Source: Congregibacter brevis (GTDB lineage Bacteria > Pseudomonadota > Gammaproteobacteria > Pseudomonadales > Halieaceae). Taken from it: 64,000 nucleotides of DNA. Within the stretch, counting starts at the first letter, position 1. Every line of letters begins with the position of its first letter. This document shows, in pieces, positions 18,081 through 30,608 of this stretch. A program made the translations under genes and the position numbers. The stretch lies in NCBI RefSeq assembly GCF_045689245.1, contig NZ_CP136865.1, forward strand, positions 3,286,001 to 3,350,000, read 5' to 3'. The notes under the pieces were generated by a model that worked only from the letters and a program-made list of their open reading frames with translations, searched no databases and was not told the DNA's origin.

Positions 18081-18130
18081 AGTTATTTATCCAGCTAATT
18101 CACGGAAGACATCAAAAATTGCGATGTCTA

Positions 18131-18148
18131 TGTAAGCCGAAGCTTACA
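18131..18148 (-). promoter_or_regulatory. Single PpsR box upstream of bchI
   Basis: TGTAA-N8-TTACA, the strongest form of the PpsR/CrtJ consensus, lies 50 bp before the bchI start. No second box was found at the 7-8 bp spacing seen at the other promoters, so control of bchI may be weaker or non-cooperative. Confidence 0.75.
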
Positions 18149-18193
18149 CGATAGATTTACAAAATGGATGTCGTTAGTGGGCGCCAAGTGCCA

Positions 18194-19066
18194 CTAAGCC
18201 GAGTCTTCCAGAAAACTCACTAACGCTGCCTGCGTTAATTCCGGCTCCTCAAAGTGAGGCAAACCCAGAGTGCTGGGAATCCTGTGTAAGCGCCAATTGT
18301 CACGCCCTAGAGCAACCTCATCGAGGTAATCAAAACCGATATTGGGATCCTCATCATAGAGCACTAATACCGGCTGCTTCAGCGGTTCATACAGTTCTCC
18401 AACGGCATCAGGGGCAAAAAACTGGGTCGACAAGAAGTAAAACGGCGCGTAAGACGCACCGGGCTGGGCTGCGCTGGCGCAGGCATAGTCCACCATCTCC
18501 TCTGGTGCGCCATCCGCAAATGCCTTGTCCAAAAAGAAACGAATACTCGGCTTCGTCCGCAAAATTCGAAACAACCCCGACCCTAGAAGAGGAAGACGCA
18601 ACACCCCATGCACACGCTCCGCAGCGCTCGAGCGTGACGACCGACGCCGCATAAAACCGGTCGGCGAAACCAAAGTGAGGCTATGAAACAGCTCTGGAGC
18701 CTCAAGCGCTGCCCGCGCTACGAACTCAGACGTTGTTGATAAGGCGAGCACATCCACCGAACCCAAATCCATGGCTTTGACGATGTCGATAATCACGCGG
18801 GCGTAAAACTCGGGACTATACACACAGTCCCGGCGTTCAGATCGGCCAAATCCGGGGAGGTCCGGAGCGTATAGAGGAACCTGAAGTGTCATGTCCTCAA
18901 AGAAAGGCTTTACCTCGTAGGCGCTCGCGGCAGCATTCATACTGTGCAGCAAAAGCAACGGGCGTCCATCGCCATCGCGACGGTAGCAAAGAACGGTTTG
19001 GGCATCCGACAAGCTCCAAACACACTCCTCAGCCACTATAGCCGCAGCTAATGGCTCTACTTTCAT
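18194..19066 (-). CDS. Alpha/beta hydrolase of unknown function under PpsR boxes
   Basis: A 290-residue alpha/beta hydrolase, distinct from BchO. The oxyanion segment is LLLLHSMNAAASAY (about residues 37-50) and the strand-turn DLPGFGRSERRD fits the fold. The predicted nucleophile elbow is A-L-S-T-T (Ser110) instead of G-x-S-x-G, which is unusual. A candidate acid is Asp238 or Asp240 and the histidine is His271 (GLPHFEEPE). No signal peptide or membrane helix is seen, so it is probably cytoplasmic. It is transcribed divergently from bchJ with two tandem repressor boxes between them, which puts it in the photosynthesis regulon. The substrate cannot be read from sequence; pigment or carotenoid esters and tetrapyrrole intermediates are guesses. 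Confidence 0.75.
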   Translation of the reverse strand: MKVEPLAAAIVAEECVWSLSDAQTVLCYRRDGDGRPLLLLHSMNAAASAYEVKPFFEDMTLQVPLYAPDLPGFGRSERRDCVYSPEFYARVIIDIVKAMDLGSVDVLALSTTSEFVARAALEAPELFHSLTLVSPTGFMRRRSSRSSAAERVHGVLRLPLLGSGLFRILRTKPSIRFFLDKAFADGAPEEMVDYACASAAQPGASYAPFYFLSTQFFAPDAVGELYEPLKQPVLVLYDEDPNIGFDYLDEVALGRDNWRLHRIPSTLGLPHFEEPELTQAALVSFLEDSA

Positions 19067-19118
19067 ACGAGATTCCCTTGCATGACACTGTCTCTAGGCC
19101 CACGCAGCCCTTGACATA

Positions 19119-19161
19119 TGTCAGTTTTAGTTAACACTTAGAGTGTGACACAAATTGGACA
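19119..19161. promoter_or_regulatory. Divergent hydrolase/bchJ promoter with tandem PpsR boxes
   Basis: Two perfect TGT-N12-ACA palindromes lie at 19119-19136 and 19144-19161, separated by 7 bp with the joint ACACTTAGAGTGT. They sit in the 203-bp gap between the hydrolase (start 19066) and bchJ (start 19270). A TTGACA at 19111-19116 may be part of a plus-strand promoter, though no good -10 follows. Confidence 0.8.
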
Positions 19162-19269
19162 ATATAGCTCAGCGCACTCCTTTATCCGGCAATGAATCGT
19201 CGAATAAATCGAAGAGCCGCTGCGCCGTGAGCACATGATGCAAGCATTGAGCACCCAGGTTCCTCAACA

Positions 19270-19875
19270 GTGAACGCTCCCGTAGCGATCCCGCCTCCTA
19301 ATGATGGCCTAGCACGCATAGGCGCCAACAGCGTTTTAAAGCTCGTGCCTTTACTGGATGACGTGCTTGGAGAGGCTGAACGCAACCGCCTGGTGTTATC
19401 GACGGGACTTTCTGAGCTACCGAAACATGAGGGCATGATGGCCGAGACACCGGCTGCCGCACTCCACCAAGCGATTAGAGCCAGCCACCCCAAACTCGCC
19501 CCAGCCCTTACAAAGCGAGCCGGCGAGCGCACGGCCGAGTACATCATGGAGCAGAGAATTCCCGCTGCAGCCCTGCAGGTAATGCTTCACTTACCACCCT
19601 GGCTTTCGGCACCACTACTGGCGAGTGTTATAAAAAAACACGCTTGGACCTTCGCTGGCTCAGGCACGTTCAGTGTTCGATCGAAGGACCCTCTGGTGTT
19701 TGCTCTTAGAGACAACCCTGTGGTGCGCGGCGAACACTCCACAGTCCCTCTATGCCATTGGCATAGCGCCGTGTTTCAGCGTTTATTCAGTACGATTGTG
19801 GATTCAAACCTTCGCTGCATCGAAACACAATGCTGCGCTACTGGAGCCGACAGCTGCATCTTCGAAATCCGCTGA
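19270..19875 (+). CDS. bchJ: BchJ, V4R-domain bacteriochlorophyll synthesis protein
   Basis: A 201-residue protein ends in a V4R (4-vinyl reductase-like) domain, with the C-terminal signature C-C-A-T-G-A-D-S-C-x-F-E-I. BchJ was first named a divinyl 8-vinyl reductase; later work in Rhodobacter assigns that reaction to BciA or BciB and suggests BchJ helps channel early intermediates at magnesium chelatase. The start is a GTG at 19270 with AGG about nine bases upstream; an in-frame stop lies 42 bases before it. It closes the cluster on this side and shares the PpsR-box region with the divergent hydrolase. Confidence 0.88.
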   Translation: MNAPVAIPPPNDGLARIGANSVLKLVPLLDDVLGEAERNRLVLSTGLSELPKHEGMMAETPAAALHQAIRASHPKLAPALTKRAGERTAEYIMEQRIPAAALQVMLHLPPWLSAPLLASVIKKHAWTFAGSGTFSVRSKDPLVFALRDNPVVRGEHSTVPLCHWHSAVFQRLFSTIVDSNLRCIETQCCATGADSCIFEIR

Positions 19876-19924
19876 TAACCTGACCTACGCAGTCGCATAG
19901 GACCACCCTGCCGCGTATGCCCAA

Positions 19925-20305
19925 TCAATCAAAATCTGGCTTTGGTGGGTACGCCACAGGCTTTCCGGAATCCTGCCAGGCATCAAAACCTCCAGCAATG
20001 GAGCTCACGTGTAGATAGCCCATTTCCTGCATGGTTTTGGCAGCGAGCGCAGCCCTTCCGCTGCTTTTACAATAAAGAACGATACCTCGGGAACGATCCT
20101 GTAGAGCCTCGTCAGTCGAAAGGATGAATTCCAACAAGCCTCTGGGAATGTTCATGGCGCCACCAATATGTCCGTCGCGAAACTCATTTCCCTCGCGAAC
20201 GTCGATTAACACATCGGCTGCCAGTACTGCCGCCTCTGCCTCGTCCTGTGAAACCTCGACGATTGCTGACTTCGCAGCCGCGACCAACTCCTGCGCTGAC
20301 CTCAT
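19925..20305 (-). CDS. Single-domain rhodanese
   Basis: A 126-residue rhodanese-like sulfurtransferase. The domain begins VLIDVREGNEFRDGHIGGAMNIP (about residues 32-54). The active-site loop is YCKSSGRA with Cys79, so it is probably catalytically active, carrying persulfide sulfur. The frame is open to 20410, but the ATG at 20305 has AGGAG six bases upstream and starts the natural domain. No signal peptide is seen, so it is cytoplasmic. It converges on bchJ and diverges from sfsA, and nothing ties it functionally to either. Confidence 0.88.
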   Translation of the reverse strand: MRSAQELVAAAKSAIVEVSQDEAEAAVLAADVLIDVREGNEFRDGHIGGAMNIPRGLLEFILSTDEALQDRSRGIVLYCKSSGRAALAAKTMQEMGYLHVSSIAGGFDAWQDSGKPVAYPPKPDFD

Positions 20306-20429
20306 GCTTTGCTCCTGAATGACTGACTGCCTGTAAACAGTGTAGCGCGACGGCAATTCCCGGACAGCAGCTTTGCTACTACCTGAGGTAGCTTCACCGA
20401 ACAAAACCACCTAAGTTTGACGCAGGTCA

Positions 20430-21263
20430 GTGTTACTCTTCGCCAACGTGCTCATTCCTCACCCAAAACCACTGATCGAAGGCACTTTCCTAGCCCGTTA
20501 CGATCGCTTTATCGCCAGTGTTTCCATTGGAAACATGGAGGTAGACGCGCACTGCGTTAACACTGGCCGTATGGAAGGATTGATTCGACCAGGCAGTCGA
20601 GCGTGGGTAACCAAGGTTCCCGACGATAGCCCGCGAAAGCTTCGCTACACGCTTGAGCTGCTGGAAGTCGACGGTGTAATCATCGGGGTCAATACAATGC
20701 TCCCCAACCGACTTGCAGAAGCTGTCATTGAATCCAAGCGCGTGCAGGGCATGAAACGCTATAGCAAGATGTCCCGCGAAGTGGCCTATGGCGAACGCTC
20801 ACGAATCGACCTCTTACTGGAAGGCAAGCACTCCAGACACTGGATAGAAGTGAAAAATTGTCACCTAGTGTACCCAGACGGCGGCGCGTACTTTCCGGAT
20901 TCAGTGAGTAAACGAGCTTCGGGACACCTGGAAGAACTGGTAAAGAAAGTCGATGCCGGTGAAAAAGCGAGTGTTCTCTTCGTCGTACAACGCAGAGATG
21001 GCGCCTTCGTTAGACCCAGCTCGCTACACGACCCGGTTTTTGCCAAGGCAGCGCGGGACGCACATAGAGCTGGAGTCAAGTTTTCAGCCCTGCACTTTGA
21101 CCCAACAATAGAGGGCTTTAACTACCTAGGCACGCTACCAGTAGATTTCCGACCTTACTCAACAGAGGACATCACAGGCTTCAGGGATGCACTCATCGAT
21201 AGCTCCGGGTGGGTGCGCCGGGGAAAGGCAATAAAACGGGCGGCAAGTAAGGTCGGTAAGTAG
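20430..21263 (+). CDS. sfsA: SfsA family protein (sugar fermentation stimulation)
   Basis: SfsA proteins are DNA-binding or nuclease-like proteins named for stimulation of maltose metabolism in E. coli; the exact role is unclear. Recognisable stretches are FLARYDRFIASV, HCVNTGRMEGLIRPGSRAWV, NTMLPNRLAEAVIE, YGERSRIDLLLE and the catalytic-like IEVKNCHLV, with FPDSVSKRASGHLEEL. The start is uncertain: GTG at 20430 has a close AGG, while GTG at 20448 gives an N-terminus nearer the E. coli length. It ends with a basic tail. Confidence 0.92.
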   Translation: MLLFANVLIPHPKPLIEGTFLARYDRFIASVSIGNMEVDAHCVNTGRMEGLIRPGSRAWVTKVPDDSPRKLRYTLELLEVDGVIIGVNTMLPNRLAEAVIESKRVQGMKRYSKMSREVAYGERSRIDLLLEGKHSRHWIEVKNCHLVYPDGGAYFPDSVSKRASGHLEELVKKVDAGEKASVLFVVQRRDGAFVRPSSLHDPVFAKAARDAHRAGVKFSALHFDPTIEGFNYLGTLPVDFRPYSTEDITGFRDALIDSSGWVRRGKAIKRAASKVGK

Positions 21264-21733
21264 AGCTGTAGGTTCGGCTAACTTAGACGTGAGCCAACAA
21301 CCCTCTAAACGCCTTTATGGCACCTGAGCCCCGCCTCAAGGCCCCACTGACTCGCACCAGTAGATGGCAAAACCTCTAAAAGGTCGCGTTCAAATGGCGC
21401 ACTGTGGTGATCACAGCTCAGTAAAGTTGCTTGAGAAACGGCCAGCGACAACTATCTACCTCGCCCTCAATAGCGCAGCAGTTTTCTTCGAATACCACTG
21501 ATTTAACAGCACTTTAGCGAGAATACTCAACTTACCCCTACCGAACTCAACAACGTCGGCATATGTGGGCAAACGCGTTGCCTTTTGAGTTGGCGCGCAA
21601 TTTGCCATGTATTCATTGTTAGTCGCTCCCGAAATGCTCGGGGTCACTCAACGATGCCTTACATCAATAAGCACACAGAGGTAATCGGACCAGTCTAGTG
21701 AAACTGGCCCTTTTTGCTTATTGGAGTAAACAT
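21264..21733. other. 470-bp stretch without a recognised gene
   Basis: No convincing coding region was found between sfsA and the small lipoprotein. A minus-strand frame at 21456-21647 has no recognisable motif or ribosome-binding site. A terminator-like hairpin lies near the right end. The region might hold a small RNA ending at that hairpin, but no promoter could be assigned. Confidence 0.4.
21687..21715 (+). terminator. Probable rho-independent terminator
   Basis: GGaCCAGT and ACTGGcCC form an 8-bp stem with one mismatch around an eight-base loop, followed by TTTTT. It reads on the plus strand 420 bp after sfsA, so it may end a long sfsA transcript or an unannotated small RNA. Confidence 0.55.
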
Positions 21734-21958
21734 ATGTCGCGCGTATTAGAGTTTCGAATTAAATGCTGCAGTGTAATCTTTAGCGCTCTGCTGCTAGCTA
21801 CTGTCTTGTCTGGTTGCACAGCCTCTCGGGCCCCTTGCCTACAGTACGAAACCAGAAGTATTCATAAGACTATCTTATTGAGAGGCCATGGATACATGGA
21901 CGTAATCACCGACAGTCTGGTCTGTGCTTCTAGAGAAGAGCTGTACTCACTGAATTAG
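21734..21958 (+). CDS. Small putative lipoprotein
   Basis: A 74-residue protein has a basic N-terminus, a hydrophobic stretch and the lipobox V-L-S-G-C near residue 28, so it should be lipid-anchored in the envelope. The mature part is about 47 residues with two further cysteines and resembles no family I know. The start ATG at 21734 has GGAG seven bases upstream; an upstream ATG at 21698 would overlap the terminator hairpin. It lies on the same strand as the downstream oxygenase, 126 bp away. Confidence 0.55.
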   Translation: MSRVLEFRIKCCSVIFSALLLATVLSGCTASRAPCLQYETRSIHKTILLRGHGYMDVITDSLVCASREELYSLN

Positions 21959-21972
21959 CCAGTAGAGTTGTA

Positions 21973-22002
21973 TGACGCGTGTTGACGCGTGTTGACCCGT
22001 GT
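21973..22002 (+). repeat. Three tandem 10-bp repeats
   Basis: The unit TGACGCGTGT occurs twice and a third copy has one change (TGACCCGTGT). A 10-bp period is about one helical turn. It lies in the 126-bp gap upstream of the oxygenase, where a regulator could bind, or it may be a simple slippage product. Confidence 0.7.
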
Positions 22003-22084
22003 AAGCCTCGTGCATAGACTCTTGAGACTTAGCGCGGCAGAAGTCCTGACCTGCGCCCACGCTCAATATCTCAAGAGGTTCTCT

Positions 22085-22951
22085 ATGGCAATCAGCGAAG
22101 AGAGGGTGAAATGGACCCGCTCCGAACTGAAAGGCGGAGCGACTATCGAAGAGACCCGCCGCGCTCTTGAAGAACAAGGCTTTACCGCTAAAGATGTTAA
22201 GTACGCGTTAAAGAAGGCTGCTCCAAGAGCGGATTACAAAAAACTGGCAAAGCCAGAGGCTGCGCAAGCGGGATCAAAAAGTAGCTACCTTCACGCTGAT
22301 TATCGGGCACTGGCCGAGCCTAAGCTCGTACGAGACGCTGGCAACAGCAATGTCACGACATTGTTCGAAGACGAGTTACAGCTGTATGCCATTCGGAATT
22401 TTCTAAGTGCTCGTCAATGCGAGCAACTAGTCAACGCTATTAAAGGGGATGCACATCCGTCGAAGGTTGATAGTTATGATCAACAGTCAGATATGCGCTC
22501 CAGTCGTACTTGCAGCCTAAGAATTCATGAACATCCTTTCGTAGGCAGCATAAATACCGCCATCGCAAACACCCTTGGGCTGAGTAACACTTGGGCCGAG
22601 GTAACGCAGGGACAATGGTATGAACCCGGACAGCAATACAAGCCGCATCCGGATTACTTTGTCCCGGGTACCGCCGAGTATGATCGTTTTGCGAAAACTG
22701 GCGGACAGCGAACCTGGACGTTCATGATTTACCTGAACCAACCCGAAGCGGGCGGTGGCACCCATTTCCTTAAGGTGGATGAGACTATCCTGCCCGAGCA
22801 AGGAATGGCCATTTGCTGGAACAACTTACTCCGTAGCGGAGCCCCAAACCCCAACACCGTCCATGCAGGCCTGCCTGTAGAGGCTGGATCAAAGTTCATC
22901 ATTACCAAATGGTTCAGAGACCGAGGGACGGGGCAGCCTTTTACGGCTTAA
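22085..22951 (+). CDS. 2-oxoglutarate/Fe(II) oxygenase, prolyl 4-hydroxylase type
   Basis: A 288-residue protein has a C-terminal prolyl 4-hydroxylase-like domain from about residue 95. The iron triad is His188-x-Asp190 (PHPDYF) and His260 (NTVHAGLPV), with Lys270 (GSKFIITKWF) as the 2-oxoglutarate-binding residue. The N-terminal 80 residues are helical and carry a short duplicated segment (ADYKKLAKPE and ADYRALAEPK). The ATG at 22085 was chosen because AAGAGG lies six bases upstream; the frame is open to 21989 but without a site. It probably hydroxylates a prolyl or other residue in a protein; the substrate is unknown. Confidence 0.85.
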   Translation: MAISEERVKWTRSELKGGATIEETRRALEEQGFTAKDVKYALKKAAPRADYKKLAKPEAAQAGSKSSYLHADYRALAEPKLVRDAGNSNVTTLFEDELQLYAIRNFLSARQCEQLVNAIKGDAHPSKVDSYDQQSDMRSSRTCSLRIHEHPFVGSINTAIANTLGLSNTWAEVTQGQWYEPGQQYKPHPDYFVPGTAEYDRFAKTGGQRTWTFMIYLNQPEAGGGTHFLKVDETILPEQGMAICWNNLLRSGAPNPNTVHAGLPVEAGSKFIITKWFRDRGTGQPFTA

Positions 22952-23044
22952 GCCTTAAAAGATAAGAACCTGGAATACAAAGACCCATGACTACACAAGC
23001 CCCAAAGTTGAGCTTACAAGTGTGAGCACCTGGCTTCACCGAAC

Positions 23045-24970
23045 TTATTCACAAACCACAGTGTCTGCGCTCACCCCCCAACGGCACAGGTCAGGTAATC
23101 CGTACTCTTTCCAAACCGCTGTGAGGCCAATGCGCTGGGCCCAGTCAGAGAACTCCGGGTGAGTTCTTATCTTTCGAGATTGCTCATCGCTATTCCAAAC
23201 CTGCATCAACATGAAACCACGATTGGCGTAAGGTAGTTCCTCAAAGGCCTGCATAAAAAGTGCCGCCTCTCCCATAATACGGAGCCCCTCGAGTAAAGGC
23301 GTACTGCCACGGGGCTTGGGCGCGTCTAACACGTCTATCAAGAACTTGCGAAACAAACGAACAGCCACCGGATCGCCAGCGTAAATCGCCTTAGAAAAAA
23401 TAATCCATTCCGCTTTAGAGATGGGGTAGCCGATATACGCTTGTACGCGCTCCCGCGCTTGCACGTAGTATGCAACCGCGTCTTCCTGTCTTCCTTGCAG
23501 GCTCATCATGCGAGCTACGCCGCCTGCTGCGGCCGCGTACCCCATTGCCTCAGCCCGACGTAACATCCGCTCCGCTTCGGGTAAATCTCCCATGGCGGCT
23601 ACCGCAATGCCAAAATTGAGAAGTGTTTGTCCCACCGCGGGATCAAGGGCTATCGAACGTTCAAAGTAGGGTAACGACGCGCGTGTTTGCCCGTACATTG
23701 CATGGGTGAATGCCATTACAAACGCACCCTGCGCATCTGACCACTCGCCTATGTCCGATCCCCCAGAGATGCCTAACTCGTTCGACTTGTCACGCAGTCG
23801 ACGCGCTTTTAAAAACTCGCCGCGCACCGTCGCATTGGACGATTGGAGGCCAATGGCGACGGCGTGGTTTGGATGGGTTTTTAGAACCTCTTCAACCACA
23901 GCTTCGGACTTACGAATGTAGACGAAGTCGTCTTCTACGGGTACGTAAGTTGGGAACGTATAGTAGGCGGCGGCCAGCGCTGTTTTTGCGTCAACAAATT
24001 GAGGATCTAGAGCTACTGCCTGTTCTAGTAATGCCACGGCCTCCGTGAGATTTTCCCGGCCCCAGAATTTCCACAGCCTCGCCGTGCCTCGAAGATAAAG
24101 ATCATAGGCCTCGGTACTTTCGGTTAGGCGTGGAGCAAGGCGCGCACCGTCCTGCGGTGAGAATAAGGGCTCCAGTTCTTGGGCTATCTGGTTAGCTATG
24201 CGATCTTGCAAGTCAAAGACATCGTCTAAGGTGCCGTCATAAACTTCTGACCACAAATGAAAGCCATCTTCTGCGCGGATCAGTTGCGCGGTTATACGTA
24301 CTCTCTCGCCCTGTTTGCGCACGGAACCTTCCAGAACCGTAGCCACACCCAGCACTGCCGCAATTTCTCTGAGATCGATGTTTCGTCCTTTAAACGCGAA
24401 GGACGACGTTCGACCACTGACCTTTAGCTCCGGCACGCGTACCAGGGCATTGAGTATCTCTTCCGCAATACCGTCAGAGAAATACTCTTGGTCGCCGGTC
24501 GCGCTCATATCCGCAAAGGGTAGGACTGCAATAGACTGTGGCGTAACGTCTCCGCGCGTATCCGCTGCGATATCAACAATAGCATCTTCAAAGCTTAAGA
24601 CCGCATCGTCGGAAGAAAGCGCAGGAACTCGCCACCACGACCAGACCATCACCCCGGCGACGCCGATTAGGCCGCAGACGATTAGGGCGTCTACAAAACC
24701 ACCGGACTTAACGGCGTTGCTTACATTTAATGGGTCGTCCTCGGATCGGCGAATCCCTTCAGGGGTTAACTCAAACGCCCAGGCGAAAACCAGGGCAACT
24801 GGAAAGCCCAATAACAGAAGAGAAACAACCAAACTATCAAACCAGGCCGGTAGGGATAGCGATGACTCCAGTGTGGAGGCTATCTGGGCTAGCAGCCAGC
24901 CAACGACCGCATAAACACCGGCGACTCGAAACACATTTCGTTGTTTTAGCTTAGAGTAAAAGCCGGGCAC
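23045..24970 (-). CDS. Membrane TolB-like/TPR repeat protein
   Basis: A protein of about 641 residues. The N-terminus (KLKQRNVFRVAGVYAVVGW) and two or three membrane helices within the first 130 residues match a common family of adenylate-cyclase- or CadC-like proteins. A TolB-N-like domain follows (IAVLPFADMSATGDQEYFSDGIAEEILNAL, about 150-260), then TPR repeats to the end. There is no cyclase or DNA-binding domain, so it is likely a scaffold or sensor-type membrane protein. The GTG at 24970 has CAGG eight bases upstream and matches the family start; the frame is open to a GTG at 25006. It lies 80 bp from the rRNA operon terminator, which may serve both. Confidence 0.8.
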   Translation of the reverse strand: MPGFYSKLKQRNVFRVAGVYAVVGWLLAQIASTLESSLSLPAWFDSLVVSLLLLGFPVALVFAWAFELTPEGIRRSEDDPLNVSNAVKSGGFVDALIVCGLIGVAGVMVWSWWRVPALSSDDAVLSFEDAIVDIAADTRGDVTPQSIAVLPFADMSATGDQEYFSDGIAEEILNALVRVPELKVSGRTSSFAFKGRNIDLREIAAVLGVATVLEGSVRKQGERVRITAQLIRAEDGFHLWSEVYDGTLDDVFDLQDRIANQIAQELEPLFSPQDGARLAPRLTESTEAYDLYLRGTARLWKFWGRENLTEAVALLEQAVALDPQFVDAKTALAAAYYTFPTYVPVEDDFVYIRKSEAVVEEVLKTHPNHAVAIGLQSSNATVRGEFLKARRLRDKSNELGISGGSDIGEWSDAQGAFVMAFTHAMYGQTRASLPYFERSIALDPAVGQTLLNFGIAVAAMGDLPEAERMLRRAEAMGYAAAAGGVARMMSLQGRQEDAVAYYVQARERVQAYIGYPISKAEWIIFSKAIYAGDPVAVRLFRKFLIDVLDAPKPRGSTPLLEGLRIMGEAALFMQAFEELPYANRGFMLMQVWNSDEQSRKIRTHPEFSDWAQRIGLTAVWKEYGLPDLCRWGVSADTVVCE

Positions 24971-25048
24971 GGGAACGACCTGAATAATTTGAGCGCAGGC
25001 TACCACGCTTTAAGGCGCTCGTGTAACAGCTGTTGCCACGCAATAAAA

Positions 25049-25076
25049 AACCCCAACCGAGCATTCGGTTGGGGTT
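25049..25076. terminator. rRNA operon terminator, symmetrical
   Basis: A perfect 12-bp stem (AACCCCAACCGA/TCGGTTGGGGTT) with a 4-base loop lies 12 bp past the 5S gene. On the minus strand it is followed by a T-run, and on the plus strand by TTCTATTTT, so it can stop transcripts from either side. Confidence 0.9.
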
Positions 25077-25088
25077 TTCTATTTTGGC

Positions 25089-25206
25089 GCCTGGCGATGA
25101 CCTACTCTCACATGGGGAAGCCCCACACTACCATCGGCGATGCATCGTTTCACTGCTGAGTTCGGGATGGGGTCAGGTGGTTCCAATGCTCTATGGTCGC
25201 CAGGCA
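25089..25206 (-). rRNA. rrf: 5S ribosomal RNA
   Basis: The minus strand reads TGCCTGGCGACCATAGAGC at its 5' end and has the closing 3' arm ATCGCCAGGC. The internal CCGAACTCAGCAGTGAAACG loop is the universal 5S signature. Ends were set by pairing of the terminal stem, so they may be off by one or two bases. It is last in the rRNA operon. Confidence 0.95.
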
Positions 25207-25431
25207 AACTGGCATGTTGGGGGTGATTGCAACGCGTGGCTGCCATATAAAGTACCCGCCAACAAATTAGGTCGGTAGTTCAAGCTGAGGGCCGGGTGTT
25301 CATTCCGGCTTTGTCTTGCTGTCTTGCTTTGTCTTACTTTGGTGTGTTGCTACACACTCTGACTCAATCACAACATCCGTAGTCTTCTCTCTGTTGCCAG
25401 CGTGTCGCCAGCTCCAAATAACTTGGATTAT

Positions 25432-28336
<2,905 letters not shown>

Positions 28337-28667
28337 ATATAACCCAAGTTATCTTTCAACTTACGCTATCTAATCTAGAAGACTCCCGTCCACGCCCTTA
28401 AGCAAAGCTTTACGTGGCCGGGTTTAGTAAAGATCGTTTGAGATAGATGAGCGGTTAACTCCGTCTATCCGACTCCGATCCGCCGGATGTTGTGACGCTT
28501 AAGTCACAGTATGTTTTGCAACATATTTTACAACTCGTCGTGATAACGGGGAATTGAATACCCGCTATCACTGAACAATTTATCTAAGAACTGTCTGACT
28601 CACACTCGCACACCAACGGCGTGCTTCCTGTGCTTCAGCTCAGCTCAAAGACTCAGCTTGATCTACC

Positions 28668-28680
28668 TTGTTAAAGAACA
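28668..28680 (-). promoter_or_regulatory. boxA antitermination site before 23S
   Basis: The minus strand reads TGTTCTTTAACAA, one base away from the E. coli boxA sequence TGCTCTTTAACAA. It binds NusB/NusE (S10) to keep RNA polymerase from terminating in the rRNA. Confidence 0.8.
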
Positions 28681-28720
28681 TCTGGCGTCGCTTGGACAAA
28701 CCAGAACCGGTTATAAAAAC

Positions 28721-28754
28721 CAGAGGCAGGTACAGCACGCTGTACCTGCCTCTG
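28721..28754 (-). repeat. Perfect 14-bp inverted repeat in the 16S-23S spacer
   Basis: The arms CAGAGGCAGGTACA and TGTACCTGCCTCTG are perfectly complementary around the six-base loop GCACGC. It lies between tRNA-Ala and the boxA, with no U-run, so it is not an ordinary terminator. It may be an RNase III processing stem or a small dispersed repeat inserted in the spacer. Confidence 0.8.
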
Positions 28755-28823
28755 ATTTCGTTAATGCCATGTGTCTCTCTATTCCTTCAGTAACGTTCTT
28801 TCTATCTAAGGACGCGCTAGTAA

Positions 28824-28899
28824 TGGTGGAGCTACGCGGGATCGAACCGCGGACCTCCTGAATGCAAATCAGGCGCTCTCCCATCTGAGCTATAGCCCC
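28824..28899 (-). tRNA. tRNA-Ala (TGC)
   Basis: The minus strand reads GGGGCTATAGCTCAGATGGG at the 5' end, with anticodon TGC in the loop TTTGCAT, the T-arm GGTTCGATCC and an encoded CCA end. It lies in the 16S-23S spacer downstream of tRNA-Ile, the usual pair. Confidence 0.97.
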
Positions 28900-28925
28900 T
28901 CGTCCTGCGACACGCCCTAGCTAAG

Positions 28926-29002
<77 letters not shown>

Positions 29003-29074
29003 GCTGTTACTTATGGCATTAACCGATTAGATGAAGACAAAAGTGTGAGCACTCGTCAGGTAGTGCTTATCGTT

Positions 29075-30608
<1,534 letters not shown>

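Noticed and set aside
18113..18130. GACATC...GATGTC inverted repeat upstream of bchI
   Set aside because: Short arms, orientation opposite to the PpsR consensus, and no match at other promoters.
21456..21647. 63-codon minus-strand open frame
   Set aside because: No ribosome-binding site, no recognisable domain and low-complexity ending; likely chance.
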